Shown here in pieces: positions 1 through 5,997 of a stretch of 14,927 nucleotides of DNA. The stretch is from CALBGR01 sp964499935 (GTDB taxonomy: Bacteria > Patescibacteriota > Saccharimonadia > Saccharimonadales > UBA4665). The notes beneath the pieces are model-generated. The model saw only the letters and a program-made list of their open reading frames with translations, did not search any database and was not told the origin of the DNA. A program made the position numbers and the translations under genes. The DNA is taken from contig CAZCMS010000011.1 of the NCBI GenBank assembly GCA_964499935.1, positions 1 through 14,927 of the forward strand, written 5' to 3'. The first letter of the stretch is position 1. Each line of letters starts with the position of its first letter.

Positions 1-55
1 TTATGGACACCGATGTGCAAAGAAAACCCCCGGTGAAAATGCCGGGGGTGAGGGT
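1..55. repeat. Left inverted terminal repeat (55 bp, perfect)
   Basis: Bases 1-55 are the exact reverse complement of 14873-14927; identity stops at base 56. Repeats at the precise ends mark a complete linear replicon. Together with the polymerase and terminal-protein candidates, they fit protein-primed replication as in PRD1, Bam35 and phi29, where ITRs are the origins. The 5' end begins TTATGG, so the template 3' end begins AA; a doubled terminal base would allow the sliding-back step known from other protein-primed polymerases (inference). The inner half carries a hairpin that also works as a terminator. Confidence 0.95.
26..49 (-). terminator. ITR-embedded terminator of the leftward operon
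   Basis: A perfect 8-bp GC-rich stem (26-33 with 42-49) closes an 8-base loop. Read on the minus strand it is followed by TTTT, C, TTT, the form of an intrinsic terminator. It lies 10 bases past the stop of the last leftward gene. The same hairpin in the right ITR ends the rightward operon. Confidence 0.85.
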
Positions 56-58
56 GGG

Positions 59-253
59 TTAGCTTTTTTTCCTGTCATCCTCTATCATTAGTATTATTAC
101 CGCGCAGATGAAAGAAGATAGGCAGCATAGTATTACGTACATATCTCTTGTGTTATCGGGCCACCCTATTCCATTGTGAGCTAGTACAAATAATCCATAC
201 AACATCGCCCAGAACAATACAGAAGCGGCGGCTAATTTGATTAGACTTTTCAT
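59..253 (-). CDS. Small two-TM membrane protein, terminal paralog
   Basis: A 64-aa protein of unknown function. A start at 253 is preferred because it is preceded by a TTTTAATC-ATG leader like many genes here and gives a protein aligning with its neighbour from residue 1. Two hydrophobic segments (about residues 5-24 and 38-57) flank a short loop with a GWPDNTRD stretch, and the C-terminus is charged (DDRKKS). It resembles the protein at 262-468: both start MK with a nearby IK, share W-x-M-x-Y after the first hydrophobic run, and end in an acidic/Lys-rich tail, so the two look like a tandem duplication. It is the last gene of the leftward arm and its stop lies 4 bases from the ITR. Holin-like or membrane-remodelling roles are possible but unsupported. 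Confidence 0.75.
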   Translation of the reverse strand: MKSLIKLAAASVLFWAMLYGLFVLAHNGIGWPDNTRDMYVILCCLSSFICAVIILMIEDDRKKS

Positions 254-261
254 GATTAAAA

Positions 262-468
262 TTACTTTTTGTTTTCTTTGTCTATGACTGTCATGCAGGT
301 TAGGACTGCCGTTATGATAAGTCCAGCTATCCACACGAACAACATAATCCCCCTGTATGTCTCATCCCATAGAGCTGGGTTCCACTCCATGTTTGCTGCT
401 GCGAATGGGATATATATCATTACCCATAAAAGAAGAATCAGGGACAGTGATTTTATTATTATTTTCAT
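262..468 (-). CDS. Small two-TM membrane protein, paralog
   Basis: A 68-aa protein with two predicted membrane helices (about residues 4-25 and 41-61) separated by a loop containing MEWNPALWDE, ending in a charged tail (DKENKK). It starts 15 bases after an intrinsic-terminator-like hairpin, with the leader TTTTAAATTTTAATT-ATG. It is related to the protein at 59-253 (shared W-[AV]-M-[LI]-Y near residue 15, same topology and length) and is 8 bases upstream of it in transcription order. I recognise no family. The pair could act on the host membrane early in infection or in virion-membrane formation; the sequence does not decide. Confidence 0.75.
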   Translation of the reverse strand: MKIIIKSLSLILLLWVMIYIPFAAANMEWNPALWDETYRGIMLFVWIAGLIITAVLTCMTVIDKENKK

Positions 469-482
469 AATTAAAATTTAAA

Positions 483-506
483 AGCCGTCCATATTTCAGG
501 ACGGCT
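483..506 (-). terminator. Intra-operon intrinsic terminator or attenuator
   Basis: A perfect 8-bp stem (483-490 with 499-506, AGCCGTCC/GGACGGCT) has an 8-base loop. On the minus strand it is followed by TTTAAATTTTAATT and then directly by the ATG at 468. It separates the two membrane paralogs from the genes upstream and probably lowers their transcription. Confidence 0.7.
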
Positions 507-513
507 ATGTTTC

Positions 514-798
514 TTAGAGTTGATACAATTCGTATTCGCCATTGTTGAGCATGTTCTCAATCGCTGATGGGCGATCGCTCCATGATCCCTCTGGCACCAC
601 TTCGCCGGTGGTGAAGCATATTCGATACCACTTATCTACTGGCATATAGCTGGGGTGATTGGTGGCAATGTCCGGAAGTTCTTCGATCAGCATGCCTACG
701 CATCCGTCACTTTTTCTTCTTACTATAACTCCGGATTTTATGTTAACCTCGCACGCTAATATCTCCTTTCTGTCCGTGTTTTTTACAATTCGCTTCAT
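514..798 (-). CDS. Hypothetical early protein, 94 aa
   Basis: No family recognised. The ATG at 798 is chosen because an A-rich leader (AAATCAAAAAA) precedes it; a longer open frame upstream would overlap the neighbouring gene. The protein is soluble and mixed alpha/beta, with a basic N-terminal half and a C-terminal part rich in Trp/Tyr and acidic residues (motifs KWYRICFTTGEV and NNGEYELYQL). The frame is closed by the hairpin at 483-506. It belongs to the promoter-distal block of small unknown proteins (514-2537), the usual place for host-takeover or anti-defence genes in compact phages; this is inference from position only. Confidence 0.65.
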   Translation of the reverse strand: MKRIVKNTDRKEILACEVNIKSGVIVRRKSDGCVGMLIEELPDIATNHPSYMPVDKWYRICFTTGEVVPEGSWSDRPSAIENMLNNGEYELYQL

Positions 799-814
799 TT
801 TTTTGATTTTGTAA

Positions 815-1120
815 TTAAGAGTTTTTGTATCCGTTAGGCGGGACTGGTGGAGGGCCGAAATTTTGGTATGCGGCATCAGCTATTTTTTTTATTAAGATAT
901 TATCATTGTCCATGTTGACTATGATATCGGCAAGCCCTCCGAACTTTGAAAATCTAGCAAAGTATGTCTTAGTATCTGAGCTGTACTTTTGCACGAACAT
1001 GCCTTTTACTGACCCCTGATGTGCCTTGGTCTTTATTTTGTAGTGAGCGTTAAATATAAGGAACGCGTCTCTGATGCTAACATAGCCCTGCTTCTTGTTT
1101 TTGGAATTTCTCATGCTCAT
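815..1120 (-). CDS. Hypothetical early protein, 101 aa
   Basis: A soluble, basic protein with no recognised family. It begins in an AAAAATC-ATG context and overlaps the stop of the upstream gene by 4 bases (ATGA type), which implies translational coupling. The N-terminus is Lys/Arg-rich, the middle contains SSDTKTYFARFSKFGG, and the C-terminus is proline-rich (PPPVPP). The tail could be a ligand for another protein; no catalytic motif is seen. Confidence 0.65.
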   Translation of the reverse strand: MSMRNSKNKKQGYVSIRDAFLIFNAHYKIKTKAHQGSVKGMFVQKYSSDTKTYFARFSKFGGLADIIVNMDNDNILIKKIADAAYQNFGPPPVPPNGYKNS

Positions 1121-1368
1121 GATTTTTGTTGCTCAGAGGATGAGGGCGCAGTAGGTACTATGTTGTCCCCGACCCACAAGAGCATAACGGCCGCCTCGTT
1201 GTCGTTGTCGCATACGATCGTTACCGCCTCTACTATTTTAGATATCAAATATCCGTCTTCTTCCTTTAGTGCATCGCCCACCTTGCGTATCAGCTCATCT
1301 ACCCTGCCTGCCGGAATGTTGAAAATGTCGGCTATTGTTTTGCCGTCATGGTTAAGTGTCAGTTTCAT
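1117..1368 (-). CDS. Hypothetical early protein, 83 aa
   Basis: A small acidic protein. Residues 1-30 resemble a strand-helix start (MKLTLNHDGKTIADIF), followed by an acidic helix and a hydrophobic strand (AVMLLWVGD), ending in a polar Ser/Gln tail. The start at 1368 is preceded by AATTCAAACAA. The stop overlaps the next gene by 4 bases. No known family or catalytic residues are recognised; a small protein-protein interaction domain is a guess. Confidence 0.6.
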   Translation of the reverse strand: MKLTLNHDGKTIADIFNIPAGRVDELIRKVGDALKEEDGYLISKIVEAVTIVCDNDNEAAVMLLWVGDNIVPTAPSSSEQQKS

Positions 1369-1386
1369 TTGTTTGAATTTATTAGA

Positions 1387-1725
1387 TTAAAAATCAGTGC
1401 CATTCAGCGCGTCCACATCATCTATGCCTGTCATTTTAGCTCCATTCTCGTCCCCGAACGAGGGCAGGTACACGTGGTAATAGCCTTTAACGTTGTGGAA
1501 CAGGTCTCTGAACGTCTCTGCTTGGTTAACAAGGCACCCGTTTGGCGTAGCTATAACCCACTTGTTTCTAACAAGCCTGTTCGCGTATAGCTGCCCATCA
1601 TTGTGAAATATTATAAGCCTTCTCCCGGTGTCTTTGTTTACCGCGATCAGCAGATCGCTTTTTTTAACAGCAGATATTGTTATGCTGTCCGTATCGCACT
1701 CAACCACTCGTCTCATTCTTGACAT
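1387..1725 (-). CDS. Hypothetical early protein, 112 aa
   Basis: A soluble, probably beta-rich protein (segments RRLIIFHNDGQLYANRL and KWVIATPNG suggest strands and turns). The ATG at 1725 follows AAAAACAAAAAGT; an alternative ATG lies 3 codons in (1716). It overlaps the end of the upstream gene by 26 bases, so translation of the two is probably coupled. No homologous family recognised. Confidence 0.6.
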   Translation of the reverse strand: MSRMRRVVECDTDSITISAVKKSDLLIAVNKDTGRRLIIFHNDGQLYANRLVRNKWVIATPNGCLVNQAETFRDLFHNVKGYYHVYLPSFGDENGAKMTGIDDVDALNGTDF

Positions 1726-2278
1726 ACTTTTTGTTTTTAAGGTTATCCAATATTTTTACGCTGTCCGTATCGATGATGGCGCAGACGAACTGCTTTCTGG
1801 CCCATCTCATGAAGCTGGATTTATTTTTTCCATACTGAGATAGCAGAACATAAAACAGCTTTCCCTTTTCGATGCGCGTGACAATGTAGTTTGCCGAATC
1901 CTTTCTGAACCTGAAGTACATGCCTTCCTTCAGGTCGCATATTCTTTTTGGCCTGCCTACAATCATCTCGTTCATGTGGCTTGACAGCTCATGTATCATG
2001 AAGCCCTGCTCGCTGTGTCTGGCTTTGTCCACGGTAACAACCCTGTGCCCTTCGGATTTAAGCACCTTCAACATTTCGTTCGCATCATCTTCTGACATAA
2101 CCAGCGCGTCCGTGAAATAGGGCATCCATGATTCAAAATAGCCTATTGTGTTACCGATCTTCTGGGGGAGCATTCCAGCGAACCAGTAAACGCCATCAGG
2201 CAGCTCTGTCTCTATAACATGCGGGACGAATGGATGAGGCGTAATGAATTCTACATCTTTGTCTTTACTTTGCTGCAT
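1700..2278 (-). CDS. Hypothetical early protein, 192 aa
   Basis: The largest of the orphan early genes. The ATG at 2278 is preferred over an upstream one at 2344 because the latter would overlap the preceding gene by 80 bases and add a low-complexity FSKKFKKILK stretch; from 2278 the overlap is 14 bases. The N-terminal half contains aromatic, Gly/Pro-rich segments (PDGVYWFAGMLPQKIG, YFESWMPYF). The C-terminal half is basic with probable strands (EGMYFRFRKDSANYIVTRI) and ends LDNLKNKKYVKNETSG. It has no membrane segment. Function unknown. Confidence 0.65.
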   Translation of the reverse strand: MQQSKDKDVEFITPHPFVPHVIETELPDGVYWFAGMLPQKIGNTIGYFESWMPYFTDALVMSEDDANEMLKVLKSEGHRVVTVDKARHSEQGFMIHELSSHMNEMIVGRPKRICDLKEGMYFRFRKDSANYIVTRIEKGKLFYVLLSQYGKNKSSFMRWARKQFVCAIIDTDSVKILDNLKNKKYVKNETSG

Positions 2279-2537
2279 CTTCAAGATTTTTTTGAATTTT
2301 TTCGAAAACGTGAAAATTATTTCTATAGAACGACTTTCGCTCATTGAGGGTCATTCCGTGCATATGATCCATGAGCGCATTCGCTAAAGAGGCCTCGAAC
2401 AGCGACTGAGCCAGATCGCTGTGCACTCTTATTGGGGACAATTCATTCGCGCTAATTGTATCCCCATGCTCGTCCTTTACCTCAAACATTTCCATTAAAA
2501 TTTGAGGGACATTAAATTTGATTGACACGATAGGCAT
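2265..2537 (-). CDS. Hypothetical early protein, 90 aa
   Basis: The ATG at 2537 lies 5 bases after the stop of the HTH gene, giving a 90-aa soluble protein; a longer frame from 2591 would overlap the HTH gene. It is mostly helical toward the C-terminus (SLFEASLANALMDHMHG, NERKSFYRNNFHVFEKIQKN). Directly following a DNA-binding regulator gene, it could be a partner of that protein, as in antitoxin/toxin or regulator/modulator pairs, but I see no toxin motif. No family recognised. Confidence 0.6.
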   Translation of the reverse strand: MPIVSIKFNVPQILMEMFEVKDEHGDTISANELSPIRVHSDLAQSLFEASLANALMDHMHGMTLNERKSFYRNNFHVFEKIQKNLEDAAK

Positions 2538-2542
2538 AGATG

Positions 2543-2785
2543 TTATTTTGTGATGAAGAAACGGGAGGGGTCTGTTTGGATGGCAAAGCATATGCCTACA
2601 AATGATTCGACCCTTATCCGGCCCTCGCCTGTCTCTATCCTTTGCAGCTCTGATTTGCCGATTCCGGCAGTTTTAGCCAGCTCCCTCACGCTAACATCGT
2701 TAGTTTCTCTGTACTCGATCATGGCCTTTGCAAATGCTTTCTGATTGAAGGTAGGGCGTTTTTTTGGTGCTAATGTCTTTTTCAT
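2543..2785 (-). CDS. Xre/Cro-type helix-turn-helix DNA-binding protein
   Basis: An 80-aa protein that is essentially one HTH_3 (Cro/C1) domain. A basic N-terminal arm is followed by the helix-turn-helix at about residues 31-53: VSVRELAKTAGIGKSELQRI then ETG, with the usual A-x-x-x-G at the turn and the I-E-x-G end of the recognition helix, then a closing helix (SFVGICFAIQTDPSRFF). In this family such proteins bind operators as dimers and repress or activate phage promoters. It is the first gene after an intrinsic terminator-like hairpin, so it may have its own supply of transcripts. It may control the early/late switch with the RHH protein; the target is unknown. Confidence 0.85.
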   Translation of the reverse strand: MKKTLAPKKRPTFNQKAFAKAMIEYRETNDVSVRELAKTAGIGKSELQRIETGEGRIRVESFVGICFAIQTDPSRFFITK

Positions 2786-2816
2786 TTTTTATCGTTTTAG
2801 ATTATGATGCAATATA

Positions 2817-2848
2817 AAAAAAGCGTCCGAATATGCGGACACTTTTTT
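2817..2848 (-). terminator. Intra-operon bidirectional terminator-like hairpin
   Basis: The stem pairs 2825-2829 (GTCCG) with 2836-2840 (CGGAC), then, after one C/A mismatch, A6-G/C-T6 outward. T-runs on both sides make it terminator-like on either strand. It sits between the zinc-finger gene stop and the HTH gene start and probably reduces read-through into the distal orphan block. Confidence 0.7.
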
Positions 2849-2854
2849 GAGATA

Positions 2855-3148
2855 TTATTTTTTTAGATTCGTAACTACGTAATGTTTAAGAGCGTACATC
2901 AATTCCTTTAGCCTAGCTGCATACTTTTTTTCGTCCTTTCTTCTGTCCACGTCCCGCTCCGCTACATTTATGGCGTAGGTTCTTGCGCATTTTACGCATA
3001 TGTGAGCCTGCGCGTGTTCCTGCTTTTTTACCAACGGATACGATTCTAGCGTGTCGAATATATCGGGTTGCAACGATATGCCTATGGTTTCGCTTTCATG
3101 CTTTATCTCTTGGCACCTGTCGCATCTGTATGCATCTACGTGGCTCAT
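2855..3148 (-). CDS. Small zinc-finger (four-Cys) protein
   Basis: A 97-aa protein with two CxxC knuckles, C9-x2-C12 and C51-x2-C54, about 38 residues apart, the pattern of a structural zinc site. The second knuckle is followed by a long charged helix (about residues 60-95, many Asp/Arg/Lys), possibly a coiled coil. Zinc knuckles of this form occur in nucleic-acid-binding and protein-binding modules, and the exact family is not clear. The start overlaps the stop of the preceding gene by 4 bases (ATGA), so it is coupled to the packaging ATPase cassette. Roles in transcription control or DNA packaging are possible. Confidence 0.7.
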   Translation of the reverse strand: MSHVDAYRCDRCQEIKHESETIGISLQPDIFDTLESYPLVKKQEHAQAHICVKCARTYAINVAERDVDRRKDEKKYAARLKELMYALKHYVVTNLKK

Positions 3149-3483
3149 TTTTGCTGCTCCTTTTTCTCCCTTGACATTCTAATGAGACAGGAAGTTTTGT
3201 ATAGCTTTCGATCTTGTCCGGGTTTTGGTGGCGGATTATACACCACATCAGCTTCGTTTAGGAAGTTTCCGCATCCGCATGAACATTTCGTAAACGTCTT
3301 TTTTGGCTTTCTCTTTTCTATCATTAGCTTATTGATTTTGTCGAGCATGAATTTAAGTATCAAATGAGCAGCATACGATGTGGCCCACAATAACCACACG
3401 GAGAAGTATACCACCCCTATAATGACTAGAACAGGTGATAATATCACCAGCAGAACGGCTGTTTTTTTAAAGTTTTGCGTCAT
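3145..3483 (-). CDS. Membrane protein with cytosolic Cys cluster
   Basis: A 112-aa protein. Residues about 8-35 form a strongly hydrophobic helix, or a hairpin extending to about residue 47. They are followed by a basic linker (EKRKPKKTFTK) and a Cys cluster C67-x-C69-x-C71 (CSCGCG) with a fourth Cys at 99, a likely zinc or metal site. Start and stop both overlap neighbours in ATGA form, so it is tightly coupled to the ATPase before it. A membrane anchor plus a possible metal-binding domain next to the ATPase suggests a packaging-vertex or membrane-docking component (inference). In PRD1 small membrane proteins P20 and P22 hold the packaging ATPase at a unique vertex. Confidence 0.7.
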   Translation of the reverse strand: MTQNFKKTAVLLVILSPVLVIIGVVYFSVWLLWATSYAAHLILKFMLDKINKLMIEKRKPKKTFTKCSCGCGNFLNEADVVYNPPPKPGQDRKLYKTSCLIRMSREKKEQQK

Positions 3484-4004
3484 AGCATTTTGATTGTTCT
3501 GTGTGATCCGTCAGGCTGCTGCTGAAGGTCGAAGAAGTGCTGAGAAAGCCTGCTGTACTTTCTCATTACCGTATCGTCCTCATCCAGCGTTTTGAACAGT
3601 ACAACATAGTCTGTCATTTCCATGATAGCCGGAGGCACACGATTGATTGAATGAAATAAAAATACGTAGGTGTTCCCAGTGTGCAGCTTCCCTATAATAA
3701 GCCTCATGGTGTCTGCTTGCATAGCTCCCCTGAAGAACGCAGTAGCTTCTTCAAACACGCATATGGTGTCCCTCTTTTTAAAGCAAGCATCCCTGAAGGC
3801 TTTTATATCATCCCCAACGAACCGGGAGCGCAGTTCGTTGGGGTTTGTTGATAGGTTTATAGGAATCTGTCCGGGATATTTTGTTCGGCTTCCGTACTCA
3901 TTGTTAATATCGAAAACCCAGCACCTACGACCTTCTATTATCTTCTGGGTGTAAGGGCTTTTCCCCTGGCCAGGGGCGCCAATAACAATGAACAGCTTAC
4001 CCAT
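3480..4004 (-). CDS. Genome-packaging ATPase (FtsK/HerA, A32-like)
   Basis: A 174-aa P-loop ATPase. Walker A GAPGQGKS lies at residues 9-16. A Walker B strand with two acidic residues (ICVFEE, 81-86) follows, and a later hydrophobic strand with polar ends (NTYVFLFHS, 111-119) fits the sensor position. A YVVLFKT strand (about 133-139) precedes a C-terminal region with basic and aromatic residues. Compact ATPases of this kind drive DNA into the procapsid of PRD1-like and other membrane-containing icosahedral viruses (PRD1 P9 and relatives); a Zot-like ATPase is the main alternative. No membrane segment is present, so anchoring must come from partners, and the genes on both sides encode TM proteins. 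Start and stop overlap the neighbours (8 bases and ATGA). It is in the leftward arm, apart from the capsid genes. Confidence 0.8.
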   Translation of the reverse strand: MGKLFIVIGAPGQGKSPYTQKIIEGRRCWVFDINNEYGSRTKYPGQIPINLSTNPNELRSRFVGDDIKAFRDACFKKRDTICVFEEATAFFRGAMQADTMRLIIGKLHTGNTYVFLFHSINRVPPAIMEMTDYVVLFKTLDEDDTVMRKYSRLSQHFFDLQQQPDGSHRTIKML

Positions 4005-4740
4005 GCGCCGCCCTTTTATTCTTTAACAAGATGATTGCCCGATCCCTTCCAACCTTGCTTTTCTTCATGGTCGCTTTTATTTCTTCTTCAGCGAAATCGG
4101 CTGCTGCTGTCTCTATCTTCGTAACCACCTGCTCAGGGGTCGGCAGAGGCTCATTTTTGGGCTTTTCCGGTTCTTCGTGCTTCAGGCTATCCACCCATGA
4201 CATAGCCGCTTTTTCGCCCACTTTAGACCCGTATATGACAATAAGAGCCAGCGCGAGGGATTGCCACGGATTGGACATGTTTACGTTTACGGTATTCAGA
4301 CATTCCTGAAGCACCGGAGTAATGATATCCTTCTCTTTGGCGGTCAATTGCAGCTCTGTTTTCTTCAGCCTTACCTTGCCGAACCGGTACAGCAGCCATA
4401 CCGCCAAGGCCGGAATAATGGCATCCATAAGCTCGGCGACCAGCTTGGCGTTCATCAGTCCTCCGACATTCATACGGTGCCCTCCGTAAGGCTCAGACGG
4501 CAGGGGAGACGGAGACGTTCCGCCGGAAGGTGAATCGGTCAGCAGTGGCGATGTGAGGGGTATTTTCCCGCCTTCTATGCTCTGTATCGCTTCTTCTGCC
4601 GATACGATTGATTTCAGGTGCGGAGCCGACTGCGACTGCCCGGTTTGTGCAGTAGATTCGGCGGCGGTAACCTCCTTTGGCGGGGCGGGTGTCGGCACCT
4701 TCAGGTCTTCTGGTTTAAGGTTGCTCAGTGTCGATATCAT
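3997..4740 (-). CDS. Two-TM membrane protein next to packaging ATPase
   Basis: A 247-aa protein with four recognisable parts: a disordered Pro/Ser/Thr/Gly-rich N-terminal 90 residues; a first membrane helix at about 104-120 (MDAIIPALAVWLLYRF); a basic/polar helical segment (about 122-150) and a second hydrophobic helix at about 158-174 (WQSLALALIVIYG); and a charged C-terminal region with Glu-rich then Lys/Arg-rich helices (about 188-247). It overlaps the genes on both sides (26 and 8 bases). Its place directly before the ATPase suggests a membrane platform for packaging or a virion membrane protein; the function is inferred from context and no family is recognised. Confidence 0.7.
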   Translation of the reverse strand: MISTLSNLKPEDLKVPTPAPPKEVTAAESTAQTGQSQSAPHLKSIVSAEEAIQSIEGGKIPLTSPLLTDSPSGGTSPSPLPSEPYGGHRMNVGGLMNAKLVAELMDAIIPALAVWLLYRFGKVRLKKTELQLTAKEKDIITPVLQECLNTVNVNMSNPWQSLALALIVIYGSKVGEKAAMSWVDSLKHEEPEKPKNEPLPTPEQVVTKIETAAADFAEEEIKATMKKSKVGRDRAIILLKNKRAAHG

Positions 4741-4975
4741 TTTCGCTGTTTTTGAGTGCCAGATATTGTTTCACTTCCTGCACATCCGATTCGCTGAGTA
4801 TAACGCATTTTTCGGAGTGCAATTGAACCTGTATTTGCATGTCTTCGTCTGGTTCGTCAGGGTTGTATTCGAGCACAATGGTTTTAATGTTGTTCTCCCT
4901 GACCATCGTTCTTAGCATCTTTATTGCTGCATGCTTAAAAACGGAATTGCCGAATAGTGATTCGAGATTTGCCAT
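4715..4975 (-). CDS. Hypothetical early protein, 86 aa
   Basis: A small acidic soluble protein. The N-terminal third is helical and basic (SVFKHAAIKMLRTMVREN). The middle looks like paired beta strands around an acidic turn (IKTIVLEYNPDEPDEDM, IQVQLHSEKCVIL), followed by an acidic helix. The ATG at 4975 lies 2 bases after the preceding stop, and its own stop overlaps the next gene by 26 bases. No family recognised. Its position after the replication genes allows a replication accessory role but does not show one. Confidence 0.65.
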   Translation of the reverse strand: MANLESLFGNSVFKHAAIKMLRTMVRENNIKTIVLEYNPDEPDEDMQIQVQLHSEKCVILSESDVQEVKQYLALKNSENDIDTEQP

Positions 4976-4977
4976 AG

Positions 4978-5181
4978 TTACTTTTTAATGAATTTAGCGT
5001 ACTGAGAAGTCATTATTGTTTTCTCTACTTCTTCTCCATCCCAAACAAAAAATACATGCGTTCGGGTACTGAGCAAGTCCACCTCGGCCCATGTGCCAAT
5101 GATGCGTATTGCATGTGGCAAAGTGAATTCAAAGAAGGCCGGTACGAGATCATTTGGAAGTCTTACGACTGCGTGTTTCAT
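4978..5181 (-). CDS. Hypothetical early protein, 67 aa
   Basis: A small protein with alternating hydrophobic segments that look like beta strands (AIRIIGTWAEVDLL, THVFFVWDGEEVEKTI), possibly a small barrel. It starts inside the end of the polymerase gene with a 32-base overlap; the ATG at 5181 has a good A-rich leader (AAATCAAAAAAG). The family is unknown. Overlap with the polymerase gene suggests co-translation and perhaps a partner role for this unusually short polymerase, for example clamp-like or OB-like, which is speculation. Confidence 0.6.
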   Translation of the reverse strand: MKHAVVRLPNDLVPAFFEFTLPHAIRIIGTWAEVDLLSTRTHVFFVWDGEEVEKTIMTSQYAKFIKK

Positions 5182-5995
5182 CTTTTTTGATTTTTGTGTT
5201 TAGCAATACTATCGCATCGATAGTTGTCTTTTTAAAGTCGGTTAATGCGTGGGGAAGATTGAATAATTTCTGCTTTCCATCTTTGATGAAAAACACCCTT
5301 GTATTCATGTCCGTTAATCTTACATCAAAATCCTTCAGTTTGTCGAATGTGAACGGGAAATTTATTGATCCCAAATATTCCATACAAGAAAGTAACGTAT
5401 CATCATCCGGCGTGAAGTATATACCATCTACCCATGTAAAAAGGTACTTGCGGCCTATGATCGCTTTTAGCTGGTTCATTATCTCGGCTGTTCGCTGAAC
5501 CGCATAGAAGAAGAACGGAGCGAACTCGCTGACCTCCTCTGAGCTATCGATCGGTTCTCCGTCCCTAAATAAGAACATGCTTTTTCGAGAAGCTAACATA
5601 CCTACGGCAGCCAATCTTTCATTTTTATTTATTTTGGAAAGATACCTGTATGTAGGCTCTGTTATCAGGCCGTCATTATAAAGGATCGTGGCGTATGCGC
5701 TTTTAAGGTCGATGTTATATACAAATGGGTGGAATTGATTGCGTCCCAGATCATGTACAAAGTATTTCAGCTTCCCCATGTCTACGCGAGGGATAGGAGT
5801 AGTTTTTACATCCGATTTGAGTTTCGCAAAAGCGGCGAATGTCCTGTTGCTTTGGTTATTCCTGACGAACTTTTTATCACAAACTTCTGACATGATTTTT
5901 ATCGTGTAATTTGACGTGATCAGCGTAAAGGGTAGTTTAGAATCTGTGAGGTAGCGGATGAAATCCTTTGCGTTCCCCCTCCTCATTAGGGACAT
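5150..5995 (-). CDS. Miniature family-B DNA polymerase, probably protein-primed
   Basis: A 281-aa protein carrying polymerase-domain motifs of family B. Motif A is at about residues 93-103 (YNIDLKSAYAT; catalytic D96, with S99 and Y101 matching D-x-x-S-x-Y). A diverged motif-B region with Lys, Arg and Gly (KINKNERLAAVGMLASRK) is at about 121-138. Motif C is at about 187-194 (TWVDGIYF; D190 aligns with the second Asp of Y-x-D-T-D-S, while the first Asp is replaced). A basic KDGKQK segment at about 238-243 may match the KxY region. Protein-primed polymerases such as phi29 and PRD1 are about 550-570 aa with an N-terminal 3'-5' exonuclease; only about 90 residues precede motif A here and no ExoI-III motifs are visible. 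The gene lies 2 bases after the terminal-protein candidate, the order found in PRD1 and phi29. Another palm-fold polymerase or a primase-polymerase is the alternative. Confidence 0.75.
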   Translation of the reverse strand: MSLMRRGNAKDFIRYLTDSKLPFTLITSNYTIKIMSEVCDKKFVRNNQSNRTFAAFAKLKSDVKTTPIPRVDMGKLKYFVHDLGRNQFHPFVYNIDLKSAYATILYNDGLITEPTYRYLSKINKNERLAAVGMLASRKSMFLFRDGEPIDSSEEVSEFAPFFFYAVQRTAEIMNQLKAIIGRKYLFTWVDGIYFTPDDDTLLSCMEYLGSINFPFTFDKLKDFDVRLTDMNTRVFFIKDGKQKLFNLPHALTDFKKTTIDAIVLLNTKIKKDETRSRKTSK

Positions 5996-5997
5996 AG

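Noticed and set aside
2279..2344. Start at 2344 for the 192-aa early protein.
   Set aside because: It would overlap the upstream gene by 80 bases and add a Lys/Phe-rich stretch; 2278 gives a typical short overlap.
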